DNA of 64,000 nt, taken from the NCBI RefSeq assembly GCF_002298975.1, contig NZ_DBMV01000037.1, positions 144,745 to 208,744 of the forward strand. Direction: 5' to 3'. Numbering within the stretch: position 1 is the stretch's first letter; every line of letters begins with the position of its first letter. The notes below the pieces were generated by a model. The model had not been told where the DNA came from, made no database searches, and saw only the letters and a list, made by a program, of their open reading frames with translations. Source of the DNA: Ralstonia sp. UBA689 (lineage in GTDB: Bacteria > Pseudomonadota > Gammaproteobacteria > Burkholderiales > Burkholderiaceae). Positions 1-9,191 of the stretch are shown in pieces. The position numbers and the translations under genes were made by a program.

Positions 1-1
1 G

Positions 2-1894
2 CTGGCCGGTGGCCTGAACGTCTGGCAGCAGACGTATACGAGCGGCGGCACCTCGCGCACGGTGCTGCCGTATTACCTCGACAGCAGCGCCGGCAACGCG
101 CAGCGCGTCTCGGGCACGCCGCACAGCTACCCCGATGCGCAGCAGGCGTGGGACCTGGGCCGCATGAGCAAGTGGCCGACTTACAAGCAGACGCAGTCGA
201 TGGGCTACTACAAGCAGGCCGAACTGGACTTCCAGTTTGCGCTGGCCAACGCCTTCACACTGTGCGATGCCTACCACTGCGGCTTCCACGGCGGCACCAA
301 CACCAACCGCCTGTTCCACTGGACGGGCACGAACGACCCGACAGGCGCTGCCGGCGGCCCCGTCATCGACAACAGCGGCGACCACCTCGACGCCGGCGTG
401 ACGTATTCCTGGACCACCTATCCCGAGCGCCTGCAAACTGCAGGGGTGTCGTGGAAGGTCTACCAGAACATGCCGGACAACTTCACCGACAACCCGCTCG
501 CCGGCTTCAAGGCCTATCGTGACGCCAACGCCGCGCGCGGCAACCTGGCCGACGGCAGCCCGTTCCCGCCGTACACGCCGGCCGACGAGACCATCAGCCC
601 GCTCATCAAGGGCGTGGGCAACACCATGCCGGACGGCGGTTTCCTGCAGGCGCTGAAGGACGACATCGCCGCCGGCCAATTGCCGCAGATCTCGTGGATC
701 GTCGCCCCGGCCAACTACTCCGAGCACCCCGGGCCGTCGAGCCCCGTGCAGGGCGCGTGGTACACGCAGGAAGTGCTCAACGCGCTCACCGCCAACCCGG
801 CCGTGTGGAGTAAGACCGTGCTCTTCATCAACTTCGATGAGAACGATGGCTTCTTCGACCACGTGCCGCCGCCCGCGGCGCCCGCCTATGACAACGGCGT
901 GCTGGCCGGAAAATCGACGGTCAGCACCGCCGGCGAATACCACACGGACCAGCACCCCTATGGCCCCGGCCCGCGCGTGCCGATGTACATCGTCTCGCCG
1001 TGGAGCCGCGGCGGCTGGGTCAACTCGCAGGCGTTCGACCACACCTCGGTGCTGCGTTTCCTGGAACTGCGCTTCAACGTCAAGGAGACGAACATCAGCG
1101 CGTACCGCCGCGCCGTGCTGGGCGACCTGACCAGCGCCTTCAACTTCGTCAACCCGAACAACGAGACGCTGCCGACGCTGCCCAGCCGCGACAAGACCAC
1201 CGCCGACAACATCCGCAACGCGCAGCAAGCCAAACCGCAGGTGCCGCTGCCCTCGGTCTCTGCGCAGCAGTTGCCGGTGCAGGCCGCCGGCACGCGCCCC
1301 TCGCGCGCCCTGCCGTACGAACTGCACGTCAGCGCCCGCGAAGACGCCACCGGTCGCGCGCTGCGCCTGATCTTCAGCAACACCGGCACGGCTGCCGCCG
1401 TGTTCCATGTGTACGACCGCCTGCATCTGGATCGCGTGCCGCGCCGCTACGCCGTCGAGCCCGGCAAGATGCTCGACGACACGTGGGACGTCTTCTCCGC
1501 CGACAAGGGCAAGTACGACCTCTGGGTGCTCGGCCCCAACGGCTTCCACCGCGCCTTTGCCGGCGACGTGAGCGCCGTGTCGGCAGCGGGTTCAAGCGCG
1601 CCGGAAATCCGCGTCTGCTACGACTTGGCCAACGCCGAGGTCTACGTGACGATGATGAACACCGGCACCACCGGCTGCACCTTCACCGTCAAGCCGAACG
1701 CGTACCGCACCGACGGCCCGTGGACTTTCGACATTCCCGCAGGCAAGCAGCTCGACCAGCACTGGCCGATCGCGCGCCAGGGCAACTGGTACGACTTCAC
1801 GGTGACGGTGCCGCAGGGCGGCTTCACGCGACGCTTTGCCGGCCGCATGGAAACCGGCAAGGACAGCGTGTCCGACCCGGCCATGGGCAGCTAA
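2..1894 (+). CDS. Phosphocholine-specific phospholipase C, 3' part (5' end outside window)
   Basis: The reading frame is open from base 2, so the start codon lies upstream and the GTG at 62 is internal. The protein belongs to the acid-phosphatase-like phospholipase C family (non-haemolytic PlcN type), usually exported enzymes that hydrolyse phosphatidylcholine to diacylglycerol and phosphocholine. Visible support: the FINFDENDGFFDHVPPP segment typical of the phosphoesterase core, followed by HPYGPGPRVPMYIVSPWS. Two tandem C-terminal beta domains end in YDLWVLGPNGFHRAFAGD and WYDFTVTVPQGGFTRRFAG; these are the paired C-terminal domains of this family. The N-terminal Tat signal expected for the family cannot be seen. 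The gene converges on ampD, with a hairpin between them. The family call is firm; the exact subtype (PlcN or PlcH) is inferred. Confidence 0.9.
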   Translation: MAGGLNVWQQTYTSGGTSRTVLPYYLDSSAGNAQRVSGTPHSYPDAQQAWDLGRMSKWPTYKQTQSMGYYKQAELDFQFALANAFTLCDAYHCGFHGGTNTNRLFHWTGTNDPTGAAGGPVIDNSGDHLDAGVTYSWTTYPERLQTAGVSWKVYQNMPDNFTDNPLAGFKAYRDANAARGNLADGSPFPPYTPADETISPLIKGVGNTMPDGGFLQALKDDIAAGQLPQISWIVAPANYSEHPGPSSPVQGAWYTQEVLNALTANPAVWSKTVLFINFDENDGFFDHVPPPAAPAYDNGVLAGKSTVSTAGEYHTDQHPYGPGPRVPMYIVSPWSRGGWVNSQAFDHTSVLRFLELRFNVKETNISAYRRAVLGDLTSAFNFVNPNNETLPTLPSRDKTTADNIRNAQQAKPQVPLPSVSAQQLPVQAAGTRPSRALPYELHVSAREDATGRALRLIFSNTGTAAAVFHVYDRLHLDRVPRRYAVEPGKMLDDTWDVFSADKGKYDLWVLGPNGFHRAFAGDVSAVSAAGSSAPEIRVCYDLANAEVYVTMMNTGTTGCTFTVKPNAYRTDGPWTFDIPAGKQLDQHWPIARQGNWYDFTVTVPQGGFTRRFAGRMETGKDSVSDPAMGS

Positions 1895-1925
1895 CTCGAT
1901 AGAAGAAAACGCAGAGAGGAGAACG

Positions 1926-1958
1926 CGGGCGGCCTTCGCAAGAGGGGCCGCCCGTTGT
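1926..1958. terminator. Hairpin between convergent phospholipase and ampD genes
   Basis: A perfect 9-bp inverted repeat (1926-1934 CGGGCGGCC, 1946-1954 GGCCGCCCG) with an 11-nt loop is followed on the plus strand by TTGTCGTTT. It sits between two convergent stop codons, so it probably serves as a shared terminator. The T-run is weak. Confidence 0.5.
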
Positions 1959-1962
1959 CGTT

Positions 1963-2571
1963 TCAGCGCGTCGGAAATCGCTGATACGGGAACAGCGCTG
2001 CATTGAAGTCGCCGAGCTTGCGCAGATGCGCCCAGTCGAAACACGGGCCCGGATCGGTCTTGCGGCCGGGCGCGATGTCCGAGTGCCCCGCGATCGCCGC
2101 AATCGGATACGCCGCGCAAATCGCCCGCACCAGCGCCGTCGTGGCAGCGTACTGCTCGGGCGTGAAGGGCTGATCATCCGTGCCCTCGATCTCGATGCCG
2201 ACCGAGAAATCATTGCAGCGCGTGCGGCCGAAGAAGTCCGACGCACCGGCATGCCACGCGCGCGCCTCGCACGGCGCGAACTGCACGCACTCGCCCGTGC
2301 GGCGGATGAAGAAATGCGCCGACACGCGCACACCGCGCAACTGGTCGAAGTACGGGTGCGCGCCGCAGTCGAGCGTGTTGGTGAAGAAATCGAGCACGTC
2401 ATCCGTGCCAAAGTCGGTGCCGGACTGCGCGGGCGGCAGGCTGATATTGTGCAGCACGATCAGGTCGATCGGCATGCCTTCGGGCCGCGCGTCGATGTTG
2501 GGCGACGGGTGGCGGCGCATGCCCTCCACCCAACCGTCGGCGCCGATATGCAGCGGGCGCTGTTCAGGCAT
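1963..2571 (-). CDS. ampD: 1,6-anhydro-N-acetylmuramyl-L-alanine amidase AmpD
   Basis: 202 aa. This is the cytoplasmic zinc amidase that cleaves the stem peptide from anhydromuropeptides during cell-wall recycling. In many bacteria its loss induces AmpC beta-lactamase. Visible family features: IVLHNISLPP with His41 as probable first zinc ligand, FFIRRTGECVQF, the catalytic-Glu segment GIEIEG, and GHSDIAPGRKTDPGPCFDW, which carries the second His, the conserved Lys and the Asp ligand. I chose the ATG at 2571, giving MPEQRPLHIGADGW, because the open frame farther upstream lies wholly inside pilR and is not family-like. This start overlaps the pilR stop by 8 bp, suggesting translational coupling at the end of the pilS-pilR transcript. 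Confidence 0.93.
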   Translation of the reverse strand: MPEQRPLHIGADGWVEGMRRHPSPNIDARPEGMPIDLIVLHNISLPPAQSGTDFGTDDVLDFFTNTLDCGAHPYFDQLRGVRVSAHFFIRRTGECVQFAPCEARAWHAGASDFFGRTRCNDFSVGIEIEGTDDQPFTPEQYAATTALVRAICAAYPIAAIAGHSDIAPGRKTDPGPCFDWAHLRKLGDFNAALFPYQRFPTR

Positions 2572-4192
2572 CGCCGTTAAGACCGTTGCCGACGGTCTCG
2601 ATATCGCGCGGATCACGGATGCCAAGCTGCTGCATGCGATAGCGCAACTGCCGGAACGACAGGCCAAGCAGCTTGGCCGCCGCCGTGCGGTTGAAGCCGG
2701 TCTGGTCCAGCGCGGCGAGGATCACGCTGCGTTCGACCGATTCGAGGTAGGCCGGCAGGTCGATCGGCAGGCTGACCGTCGGCAGCGACGGTTCAGCGGA
2801 TTCCGCCACCGGCGCCGGGTCGGCAGGCTGCGTGGCAGGCGGGCTGGCGATTGGGCTCGATACCGGCGACGGCATATAGGGCGCGTCAGGCCAACCCGGC
2901 ACGGGCGACGGCACCATCGGATGACCGGGCATGGGCGCCATCATGCCGGCAGCGGCCGCCTGCGCTTCACGCGTGCGGTGGAACAACGGCGAGCGCTCGA
3001 TCTCGGCGCCCAGCGCACCGAGGTCATCGACGTCGATCGACTCGCCCTCGGCAAACGCATACGCGCGCTCGAGCAGGTTCTCCAGCTCGCGCACGTTGCC
3101 CGGGAATGGATATGCGCACAGCTGCTGCAGCGCGGGTCGCGTCAGGCGCTTGGGGCGCGGATCGCCGTAACGGTTGGCGAGCTGTTCGAGCAGCACACCG
3201 GCCAGCACGGGCACGTCTTCGGCGCGCTCGCGCAGCGTTGGCATGCGCAGCTCGAGCACGTTCAGGCGGTAGAACAAATCCTCGCGGAAGCGCCCCGCAG
3301 CCACCAGCCGCGCGAGGTTCTGGTGGCTCGCGCACACCACGCGCACGTCGACGGGGTCTTCGCGGCTTTCGCCGATCTTGCGCACGCGCCGCTCCTGCAG
3401 CGCGCGCAGCAATTTCACCTGCATGGTAAGCGGCAGATCGGCCACTTCGTCGAGCATGAGTGTGCCGCCATTGGCCGCCTGGAAGAAGCCCTGGCGGTCG
3501 CTGTCGGCGCCGGTGAAGGCGCCCTTCACGTAGCCGAAGAACTCGGCTTCCATCAGGTTCTCGGGAATTGCGCCGCAGTTCACGGCCACGAACGGCCGCG
3601 ACGCCCGCGCCGACAGCGCATGGATGGCGCGCGCCGCACGCTCCTTGCCGCTACCCGATTCACCGCTGATGACCACCGGCGCCATGCTGCGTGCCAGACG
3701 CATCAGCGAGCGGCGCACCTCCTGCATGGCGGCCGAGTGGCCCGGCAGTAGGTCGTTGGTGCGTTCGGCCAGATCGGCGTTGCCGGGGTCACTGGCGTCG
3801 AGACCGCGCTGCTGGCGGCCCAGCGCGTTGAGCACAAGGCTGCGCAACTGGTCGAGTGAAAGCGGCTTGGCGATGTAATCGAAGGCGCCGGCCTTGAGCG
3901 CATCCACCGCGTTCTCGGCGCTGCCGTAAGCGGTGATGACGGCCACCGGCGTGCGATCTGCCGTGGCCGAGAGCTGGCGCACGAGGTCGATGCCCAGGCC
4001 GTCACCGAGGCGCATGTCAGTCAGCACGAGCGCGAAGCGCTGGCGGGTCAACGCGTCGCGCGCTTCGGCCAGGCCGCTGGCGAGCACCACGTCGTGCCCC
4101 ATGCGGCGCAAGGATATCTCCAGCAACTCGCGCAGGTCGGCTTCGTCATCGACGACGAGAATGGGTTCGCGAACGATGGCGGCTTTGGACAT
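2564..4192 (-). CDS. pilR: PilR-like sigma54-dependent response regulator
   Basis: 542 aa. Domain order: receiver (phospho-acceptor Asp59 in LVLTDMRLG, Lys109), AAA+ sigma54 activator with Walker A GESGSGKE (about 177-184) and the sigma54-contacting GAFTGAD loop (224-230), then a Fis-type HTH at the C-terminus (AAKLLGLSFRQLRYRMQQLGI). The HTH sequence closely resembles PilR, the activator of pilA. The gene lies 26 bp downstream of a PilS-like kinase gene. Oddity: a proline/alanine/methionine-rich linker of roughly 80 residues (about 400-485) between the AAA+ and HTH domains makes it about 100 aa longer than Pseudomonas PilR. The pilB-pilC-pilD genes are about 28 kb away in this window, supporting a pilus role. 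The target promoter is not in view. Confidence 0.85.
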   Translation of the reverse strand: MSKAAIVREPILVVDDEADLRELLEISLRRMGHDVVLASGLAEARDALTRQRFALVLTDMRLGDGLGIDLVRQLSATADRTPVAVITAYGSAENAVDALKAGAFDYIAKPLSLDQLRSLVLNALGRQQRGLDASDPGNADLAERTNDLLPGHSAAMQEVRRSLMRLARSMAPVVISGESGSGKERAARAIHALSARASRPFVAVNCGAIPENLMEAEFFGYVKGAFTGADSDRQGFFQAANGGTLMLDEVADLPLTMQVKLLRALQERRVRKIGESREDPVDVRVVCASHQNLARLVAAGRFREDLFYRLNVLELRMPTLRERAEDVPVLAGVLLEQLANRYGDPRPKRLTRPALQQLCAYPFPGNVRELENLLERAYAFAEGESIDVDDLGALGAEIERSPLFHRTREAQAAAAGMMAPMPGHPMVPSPVPGWPDAPYMPSPVSSPIASPPATQPADPAPVAESAEPSLPTVSLPIDLPAYLESVERSVILAALDQTGFNRTAAAKLLGLSFRQLRYRMQQLGIRDPRDIETVGNGLNGDA

Positions 4193-4218
4193 GGATCAGC
4201 AAAAAGTCATGCGGTGGT

Positions 4219-6342
4219 TCATTCCACCAGGGGCGTGGCAGGTTGGTCGAACATCAGCGTGATGACGAAGGCGCGGCGCGGCAGTTGCATTTCACCTGCC
4301 TTGCGCGCCCCCATGGTCAACACTCCCGTGCGGTCGAGCAAGGATTCCAGCGCGATGGCGCCGTAGCGGATCTGCGCATCGTTGGCGCTGCACAACTCGC
4401 GCGCCATATAGAGGCCCAGGCCCGTGCCCTGCGCGTCGTTCGTGAAGAAGGGCTCGAACAGGCTGCGCTGCTGCTCGGGGCTCACCTCGGGGCCGTCGTT
4501 CCAGATCACGAGTTCGGCGTGGGTGTCGTCCAGCGCATAGGCCGCCAGCAGGATCGAGCCCGGCACGCGGCGGCAGTAGCGCAGCGCATTGTCGAGCATG
4601 TTGCCGACCACCTGCTGCAGGTGCGCCGAGTCGAACAGCACAGGGCGGTCGAGGTCCACCGCCACGCGCACGAGGTTGGCATTGATCTCCGTGCTCACAG
4701 CGGACGCGCCCACGCGGCGCACGGCCTCGGCGCGCCAGCGCTCGACCACCTCGGGCAGCACCTGCGCGAGCTGCACGCGCACGCGCTCGCCGCGCGGGCG
4801 GCGCGACAGCATCAGCACGTCGGCAATCACCTGGTCGAGGCGCCGCACATTGTCGCGGATGATGCGCAGCAGGCGCGTCTCGACGCCGCCGCCTTCGGGG
4901 CGGGCGTGCCCGCTGCCCTCTGCACCACCCGCGCCATCGCCCACGTCGTCCAGCAGTTCGGCGGCCTGACTGATCGCCGCCAGCGGATTGCGAATCTGGT
5001 GCGCGACACTCGCCACCAGCCGCCCCATCGAGGCGAGCTTCTCCTGCTGGGCCTGCTCGGCCACGCGCTCCCAGCTCTCCACGTGGACCAGCACGGTGTC
5101 GTGCAGCTCGTGGCGCAGGAAAACCTCATCATCGGCCGACCAGCCCTGCGCGGCAGCGGCCTCGGCGGAGGAGTTGCGCAGGCGCAGCAGGTCACCGACC
5201 TCACCTGGCAGGCCCAGCCCGATCGAACTCACCAGGCTGTCCAGATAGACACTGCGCAGGTTTGCCAGACTCGGCAGAATGAAGCGCAGGCGCAAGCGCG
5301 AGAGCGCTGCGCGTCCGCCCGGAGCGATCGGCAGCAGGTCGAGGATGCGCAGCGCGTCGTCATCGCCGCCAGCATCGCCCGCGCCGGGGTGGCGGCTCTT
5401 GCGGCGCAGCCATTGACGCAGCGTTTCAAGCAGCGGGCGCAGGTGCGGCACGTCCTTCAGGTCGAACAGCATCGTGCCGCTGCCCACGAAGGCACTTTGC
5501 GGCACACCCAGCAGCATGGCCGCCGCCGGATTGGCGGCCACCACGCGGCCATCGGCGCGCACCAGCATCACGCCGTCCTGCATGTCGTAGACCATCAGCC
5601 GGTTGACCAACTGCTGCAGGCGCAGCTCGCGTTCGCGCGCCATCGTCAAGCGCTCCTGCGCGATCTGCCGATGCGACAGGCCGTACATCATCGACGCGGC
5701 CATCATGTAGACCAGGCCGTACAGCCCGGCCGACGCCAGCCCCGGAGCGATCACGCCGTCATTCAGCATCAGCAGGAACGGATCGGCCAACACCACCATC
5801 GATGCCACTGCCGCCGTAAACAACGCGAACAGCAGGCTGGTGAGCGCGCCGGCGGCCAGCACCGGCACCAGCAGGACCATCGCCACGCTGGCCGACATGC
5901 GTGAAAGGGTGGCGTACGCCAGCCCCAGGAACACCAGATCGAGTACCACATCCAGCCGCACGCGGAACTGGAAGCGCGTGCGCCACCAGCCGGCCGACGC
6001 CAGAATCAACAGGGCCAAGGCCAGGTAAGGCAGGGTCAGGCTGAGCAGCGCGTCACCGTTGGGCAGGCCAGTGGGCTCGGTATGCTCGCGCGGCACCATG
6101 ACGAACAGCAGCAGCACCAGCGCCACCGCCGCGCGGCTGAAGGCGAAATAGCGCAGCAGGCGCCATTGGAATTCAGGCGGATCCGGCTCCAGCCAGACCG
6201 AGCGGATCGCGCGCCAGGCGTTCAGGCGAGAAAGCAGACGGCGCGCGCCCGATGCCCGTGTCGACGCAGCACCGGCATCATCCGGGCCAGCAACCTTGGC
6301 CTGCACGTCGGGCCGCGCGGCGCCGGATGCCTCGGGCATCAT
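4219..6342 (-). CDS. pilS: PilS-like membrane sensor histidine kinase
   Basis: 707 aa from the ATG at 6342, which overlaps the upstream stop codon in an ATGA arrangement; the longer open frame is unlikely. The N-terminal half holds about six hydrophobic segments (for example FAFSRAAVALVLLLFVMVP, LVLDLVFLGLAYATL and MVLLVPVLAAGALTSLLFAL). A PAS-like region follows (VYDMQDGVMLVRADGRVVAANPAA). The transmitter has an H-box SVAHQIRNPLAAISQAAELL, an N-box VVGNMLDNALRYC and G-boxes VIWNDGPEV and GTGLGLYMARELC. The topology and H-box match PilS, which senses PilA in the inner membrane and controls PilR. It is probably co-transcribed with the PilR-like gene. Glycine- and arginine-rich inserts (GAGDAGGDDD; GDGAGGAEGSGHARPEGGG) look like low-complexity expansions. 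Confidence 0.85.
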   Translation of the reverse strand: MMPEASGAARPDVQAKVAGPDDAGAASTRASGARRLLSRLNAWRAIRSVWLEPDPPEFQWRLLRYFAFSRAAVALVLLLFVMVPREHTEPTGLPNGDALLSLTLPYLALALLILASAGWWRTRFQFRVRLDVVLDLVFLGLAYATLSRMSASVAMVLLVPVLAAGALTSLLFALFTAAVASMVVLADPFLLMLNDGVIAPGLASAGLYGLVYMMAASMMYGLSHRQIAQERLTMARERELRLQQLVNRLMVYDMQDGVMLVRADGRVVAANPAAAMLLGVPQSAFVGSGTMLFDLKDVPHLRPLLETLRQWLRRKSRHPGAGDAGGDDDALRILDLLPIAPGGRAALSRLRLRFILPSLANLRSVYLDSLVSSIGLGLPGEVGDLLRLRNSSAEAAAAQGWSADDEVFLRHELHDTVLVHVESWERVAEQAQQEKLASMGRLVASVAHQIRNPLAAISQAAELLDDVGDGAGGAEGSGHARPEGGGVETRLLRIIRDNVRRLDQVIADVLMLSRRPRGERVRVQLAQVLPEVVERWRAEAVRRVGASAVSTEINANLVRVAVDLDRPVLFDSAHLQQVVGNMLDNALRYCRRVPGSILLAAYALDDTHAELVIWNDGPEVSPEQQRSLFEPFFTNDAQGTGLGLYMARELCSANDAQIRYGAIALESLLDRTGVLTMGARKAGEMQLPRRAFVITLMFDQPATPLVE

Positions 6343-6611
6343 GCGCCGCCCCGATCGGCGTGTTCCGTGCAACGGTAGCGGCCGCCGGGCAACGCGATCA
6401 TGCTGTCGCGCGGCGCATGCACGCCGCACACGGCGCACTGTTCAATCGGCTGGGAGGTATGACGCTCAGGCGCACGCCCGGCCCCGCCCCGCGATGACGC
6501 CGGACCGGAGCGGCCGGAGGAATCGGAGCGACCAGAGGGACGCGTCCCCAGGCGGCTCACCCACCACAAGCCGGCGAGCAGCATCAGGATCAGCAGGACA
6601 GGACGGGCCAT
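6339..6611 (-). CDS. Small membrane-anchored zinc-ribbon protein (PP0621-like)
   Basis: 90 aa. It has one N-terminal hydrophobic segment (PVLLILMLLAGLWWVS), a Ser/Arg/Gly-rich linker, and a C-terminal CAVCGVH...RYRCTEH pattern suggesting a small metal-binding ribbon with three Cys and one or two His. This is the arrangement of the uncharacterised PP0621 family often found beside pilS in beta- and gamma-proteobacteria. It overlaps the PilS-like start by 4 bp (ATGA), so the two are probably translationally coupled. No biochemical role is known to me, and the link to pilus regulation is by neighbourhood only. Confidence 0.75.
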   Translation of the reverse strand: MARPVLLILMLLAGLWWVSRLGTRPSGRSDSSGRSGPASSRGGAGRAPERHTSQPIEQCAVCGVHAPRDSMIALPGGRYRCTEHADRGGA

Positions 6612-6656
6612 GGAAAACGCAACAGCAAACGAGGTAACGAGAAAACCCGGAACGCG

Positions 6657-7571
6657 CTACGCGCGGTGCAGGATGACTTCGAGCACGAAGCGGCTGCCCA
6701 CGTACGCCAGCAGCAGGATCGCGAACGCTGCCATCACCCAGCGCAGCGCCACGCGGCCACGCCAGCCATAAAAGCGGCGCCCGATCAGGATGCCGCCGAA
6801 CATCGCCCATGACAGCACCGCAAACACGTTCTTGTGGTCGAAATGAAAGGCGCGGTGGAAAAGCTGCTCCGAGAAGAGCACGCCCGAGGCGATCGTGAGC
6901 GTGAGCAGCACGAAGCCCGCGCCGATCAAGCGGAACAGCAGCTTCTCCAGCGTGAGCAGCGGTGGCAGCAGGTCGAGCCAGCGGCTGAGCCAGCCTGATT
7001 CGGCCGGGCGGTTGATGGTATGCAGTCGGCGCTCGGCGGCCAACATCAGGATGGCGTGAAAAGCCGCCAGCGTGAATAAGCCATAGGCAACGTTGGCAAT
7101 CGCAAAGTGCAGCTTGAACAGCGGGCTCGCCGCATAGCCGAGAATCTGCGTGCCGGGAAACGCCAGCGGCAGCAGGCTCCCGACGAGCGCCACTGGCATC
7201 ACCAGCAGGCCCAGACCCGCCAGCGAGAAGAACAGGCTTTCGATCCAGAAGATGCCCACGCCCAGCCACAGCATGGCCGACAACGCATAGGAGAACCCGA
7301 ACACCATCGAATTGGCCGGGAAGATGGTTTCATGCAGCAGGAACCCATGTGTGGCCAGGGCCGCCAGCATTGTCCAGCGCCACCAAGTCGGCGCCGCATC
7401 GGAAGCGGGGGGCGGTGGGACCAGCACCGTGGCGCCGTGCGGCTGTCCGCCCGCCATGGCCCCGGCTGCGGCCTGGGTCTCAAGCCCACCCCGCCCACCA
7501 TTGCGCGCCCACGCTGCAGAAGCGAGGGCCCCGTAGAGAAGCGCCGTCAGCGCATACAGTACAATCACCAT
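6657..7571 (-). CDS. CcsA/YpjD-type cytochrome c assembly-like membrane protein
   Basis: 304 aa from the ATG at 7571; a GTG two codons upstream (7577) is the alternative. About eight hydrophobic helices are visible. The C-terminal half carries the CcsA/HemX-like features: HFAIANVAYGLFTLAAFHAILMLAAERRL, the loop SGVLFSEQLFHRAFHFDHKNVFAVLSWAMFG with histidines suited to haem contact, and GWRGRVALRW. The family includes haem-handling proteins of system II cytochrome c biogenesis and the YpjD proteins, which lie next to ffh in many proteobacteria. Here it is divergent from ffh, supporting YpjD. An Ala/Gly/Pro-rich loop at about residues 28-60 is species-variable filler. Its function as a haem exporter is not established. 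Confidence 0.85.
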   Translation of the reverse strand: MVIVLYALTALLYGALASAAWARNGGRGGLETQAAAGAMAGGQPHGATVLVPPPPASDAAPTWWRWTMLAALATHGFLLHETIFPANSMVFGFSYALSAMLWLGVGIFWIESLFFSLAGLGLLVMPVALVGSLLPLAFPGTQILGYAASPLFKLHFAIANVAYGLFTLAAFHAILMLAAERRLHTINRPAESGWLSRWLDLLPPLLTLEKLLFRLIGAGFVLLTLTIASGVLFSEQLFHRAFHFDHKNVFAVLSWAMFGGILIGRRFYGWRGRVALRWVMAAFAILLLAYVGSRFVLEVILHRA

Positions 7572-7741
7572 TTGCACAGTTTACCGCAGCGCACCCCGGT
7601 TTGGCCGGGGCCGGCCCCCACCGAAAGCCTCGTCTGGCGGCCGCGTAGCGCGCACACCTAAGGCACATTCCCGCCGACGCAAGCGATGCGCGCGTCGGCC
7701 AGCTTCTTCCCCAATGCTGTCCCCAATTCCGGATCCCTGTC

Positions 7742-9154
7742 ATGCTGGATAACCTGACCCAACGGCTCGCGCGCGTGGTCAAGACCATGCGCGGCGAAGC
7801 GCGCCTGACCGAAGCCAACACCGCCGAGATGCTGCGCGAAGTCCGCCTGGCGCTGCTCGAAGCCGACGTGGCGCTGCCGGTCGTGCGCGAATTCATTGCC
7901 CGCGTCAAGGAAAAGGCACTCGGCGAGGAAGTCATCACCAGCCTGTCACCGGGCCAGGCGCTGGTTGGCATTGTGCAGCGCGAGCTGACGGCCATCATCG
8001 GCGGCCAGGAAGCACTGGAAGGCGTCGGCAGCAATATCATGGGCGGCCGCGCGGCGGAGCTGAACCTCAACGTCACGCCGCCTGCGGTCATCCTGATGGC
8101 CGGCCTGCAAGGCGCCGGTAAGACCACCACGGTCGGCAAGCTCGCCAAGTGGCTCAAAGAGAACAAGAAGAAGAAAGTGCTGACGGTGTCGTGCGACGTG
8201 TATCGCCCCGCCGCCATCGCGCAGTTGAAGACCGTGTCCGAACAGGTCGGCGCCGATTTCTTCCCCTCGCAGCCGGACCAGAAGCCGGTCGACATCGCCG
8301 CTGCGGCGCTCGACTGGGCCAAGAAGCACTACCACGACGTGCTGATCGTCGACACGGCCGGCCGCCTCGGTATCGACGAGGCAATGATGCAGGAGATCGC
8401 CGCGCTGCACGCCATGCTCAAGCCGGCCGAAACACTGTTCGTGGTCGACGCCATGCTCGGCCAGGATGCGGTCAACACCGCCAAGGCCTTCAACGACGCC
8501 CTGCCGCTGACCGGCGTGGTGTTGACCAAGCTCGACGGTGATGCGCGCGGCGGCGCGGCGCTGTCGGTGCGTCACATCACCGGCAAGCCGATCAAGTTTG
8601 TCGGCGTGGCCGAGAAGCTCGACGGGCTGGAGCCGTTCTACCCCGACCGCATGGCCCAGCGCATTCTGGGCATGGGCGACATCCTCGCGCTGGTGGAAGA
8701 AGCCCAGCGCGGCGTCGACATGGACCAGGCGCAAAAGCTTGCGGCCAAGATCAAGAAGACCGGCGGCTTTGACCTGGAGGACTTCAAGGCCCAGATCGGC
8801 CAGATGAAGAAAATGGGCGGCCTGGGCGGTCTGATCGACAAGCTGCCCGCTCAGTTCGCGCAGCAGGCCCAGGGCGCCAACATGGACCAGGCCGAAAAGC
8901 AGGTCCGCCGCATGGAAGGCATCATCAACAGCATGACGCCCGCCGAGCGCGCCAAGCCCGAACTCATCAAGGCCAGCCGCAAGCGACGCATTGCCGCCGG
9001 TGCCGGCGTGCAGGTGCAGGAAGTCAACCGCCTGCTCAACCAGTTCGAGCAGATGCAAGGCATGATGAAAAAGCTCAAGGGCGGCGGCATGATGAAGATG
9101 ATGCGCGCCATGGGCGGCATGAAAGGTGGCATGAAGGGCCTTTTGGGCCGGTAA
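7742..9154 (+). CDS. ffh: Signal recognition particle protein Ffh
   Basis: 470 aa, the normal length. This GTPase binds 4.5S RNA and signal sequences of nascent inner-membrane proteins and docks with FtsY. Domain order: N domain (MLDNLTQRLARVVKTMRG), G domain with P-loop GLQGAGKTTTVGKLA, DTAGR and TKLDGDARGG, then a methionine-rich M domain with the RNA-binding helix KASRKRRIAAGAGVQVQEVNRLL and a Met/Gly/Lys-rich tail. The ATG at 7742 gives the canonical N-terminus. The gene is divergent from the YpjD-like gene across a 170-bp spacer and is followed 37 bp later by the phosphoribosyltransferase gene. Confidence 0.98.
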   Translation: MLDNLTQRLARVVKTMRGEARLTEANTAEMLREVRLALLEADVALPVVREFIARVKEKALGEEVITSLSPGQALVGIVQRELTAIIGGQEALEGVGSNIMGGRAAELNLNVTPPAVILMAGLQGAGKTTTVGKLAKWLKENKKKKVLTVSCDVYRPAAIAQLKTVSEQVGADFFPSQPDQKPVDIAAAALDWAKKHYHDVLIVDTAGRLGIDEAMMQEIAALHAMLKPAETLFVVDAMLGQDAVNTAKAFNDALPLTGVVLTKLDGDARGGAALSVRHITGKPIKFVGVAEKLDGLEPFYPDRMAQRILGMGDILALVEEAQRGVDMDQAQKLAAKIKKTGGFDLEDFKAQIGQMKKMGGLGGLIDKLPAQFAQQAQGANMDQAEKQVRRMEGIINSMTPAERAKPELIKASRKRRIAAGAGVQVQEVNRLLNQFEQMQGMMKKLKGGGMMKMMRAMGGMKGGMKGLLGR

Positions 9155-9191
9155 CCTGCCCATTCCCCAAACCGTTTAGTAGACCAACACA

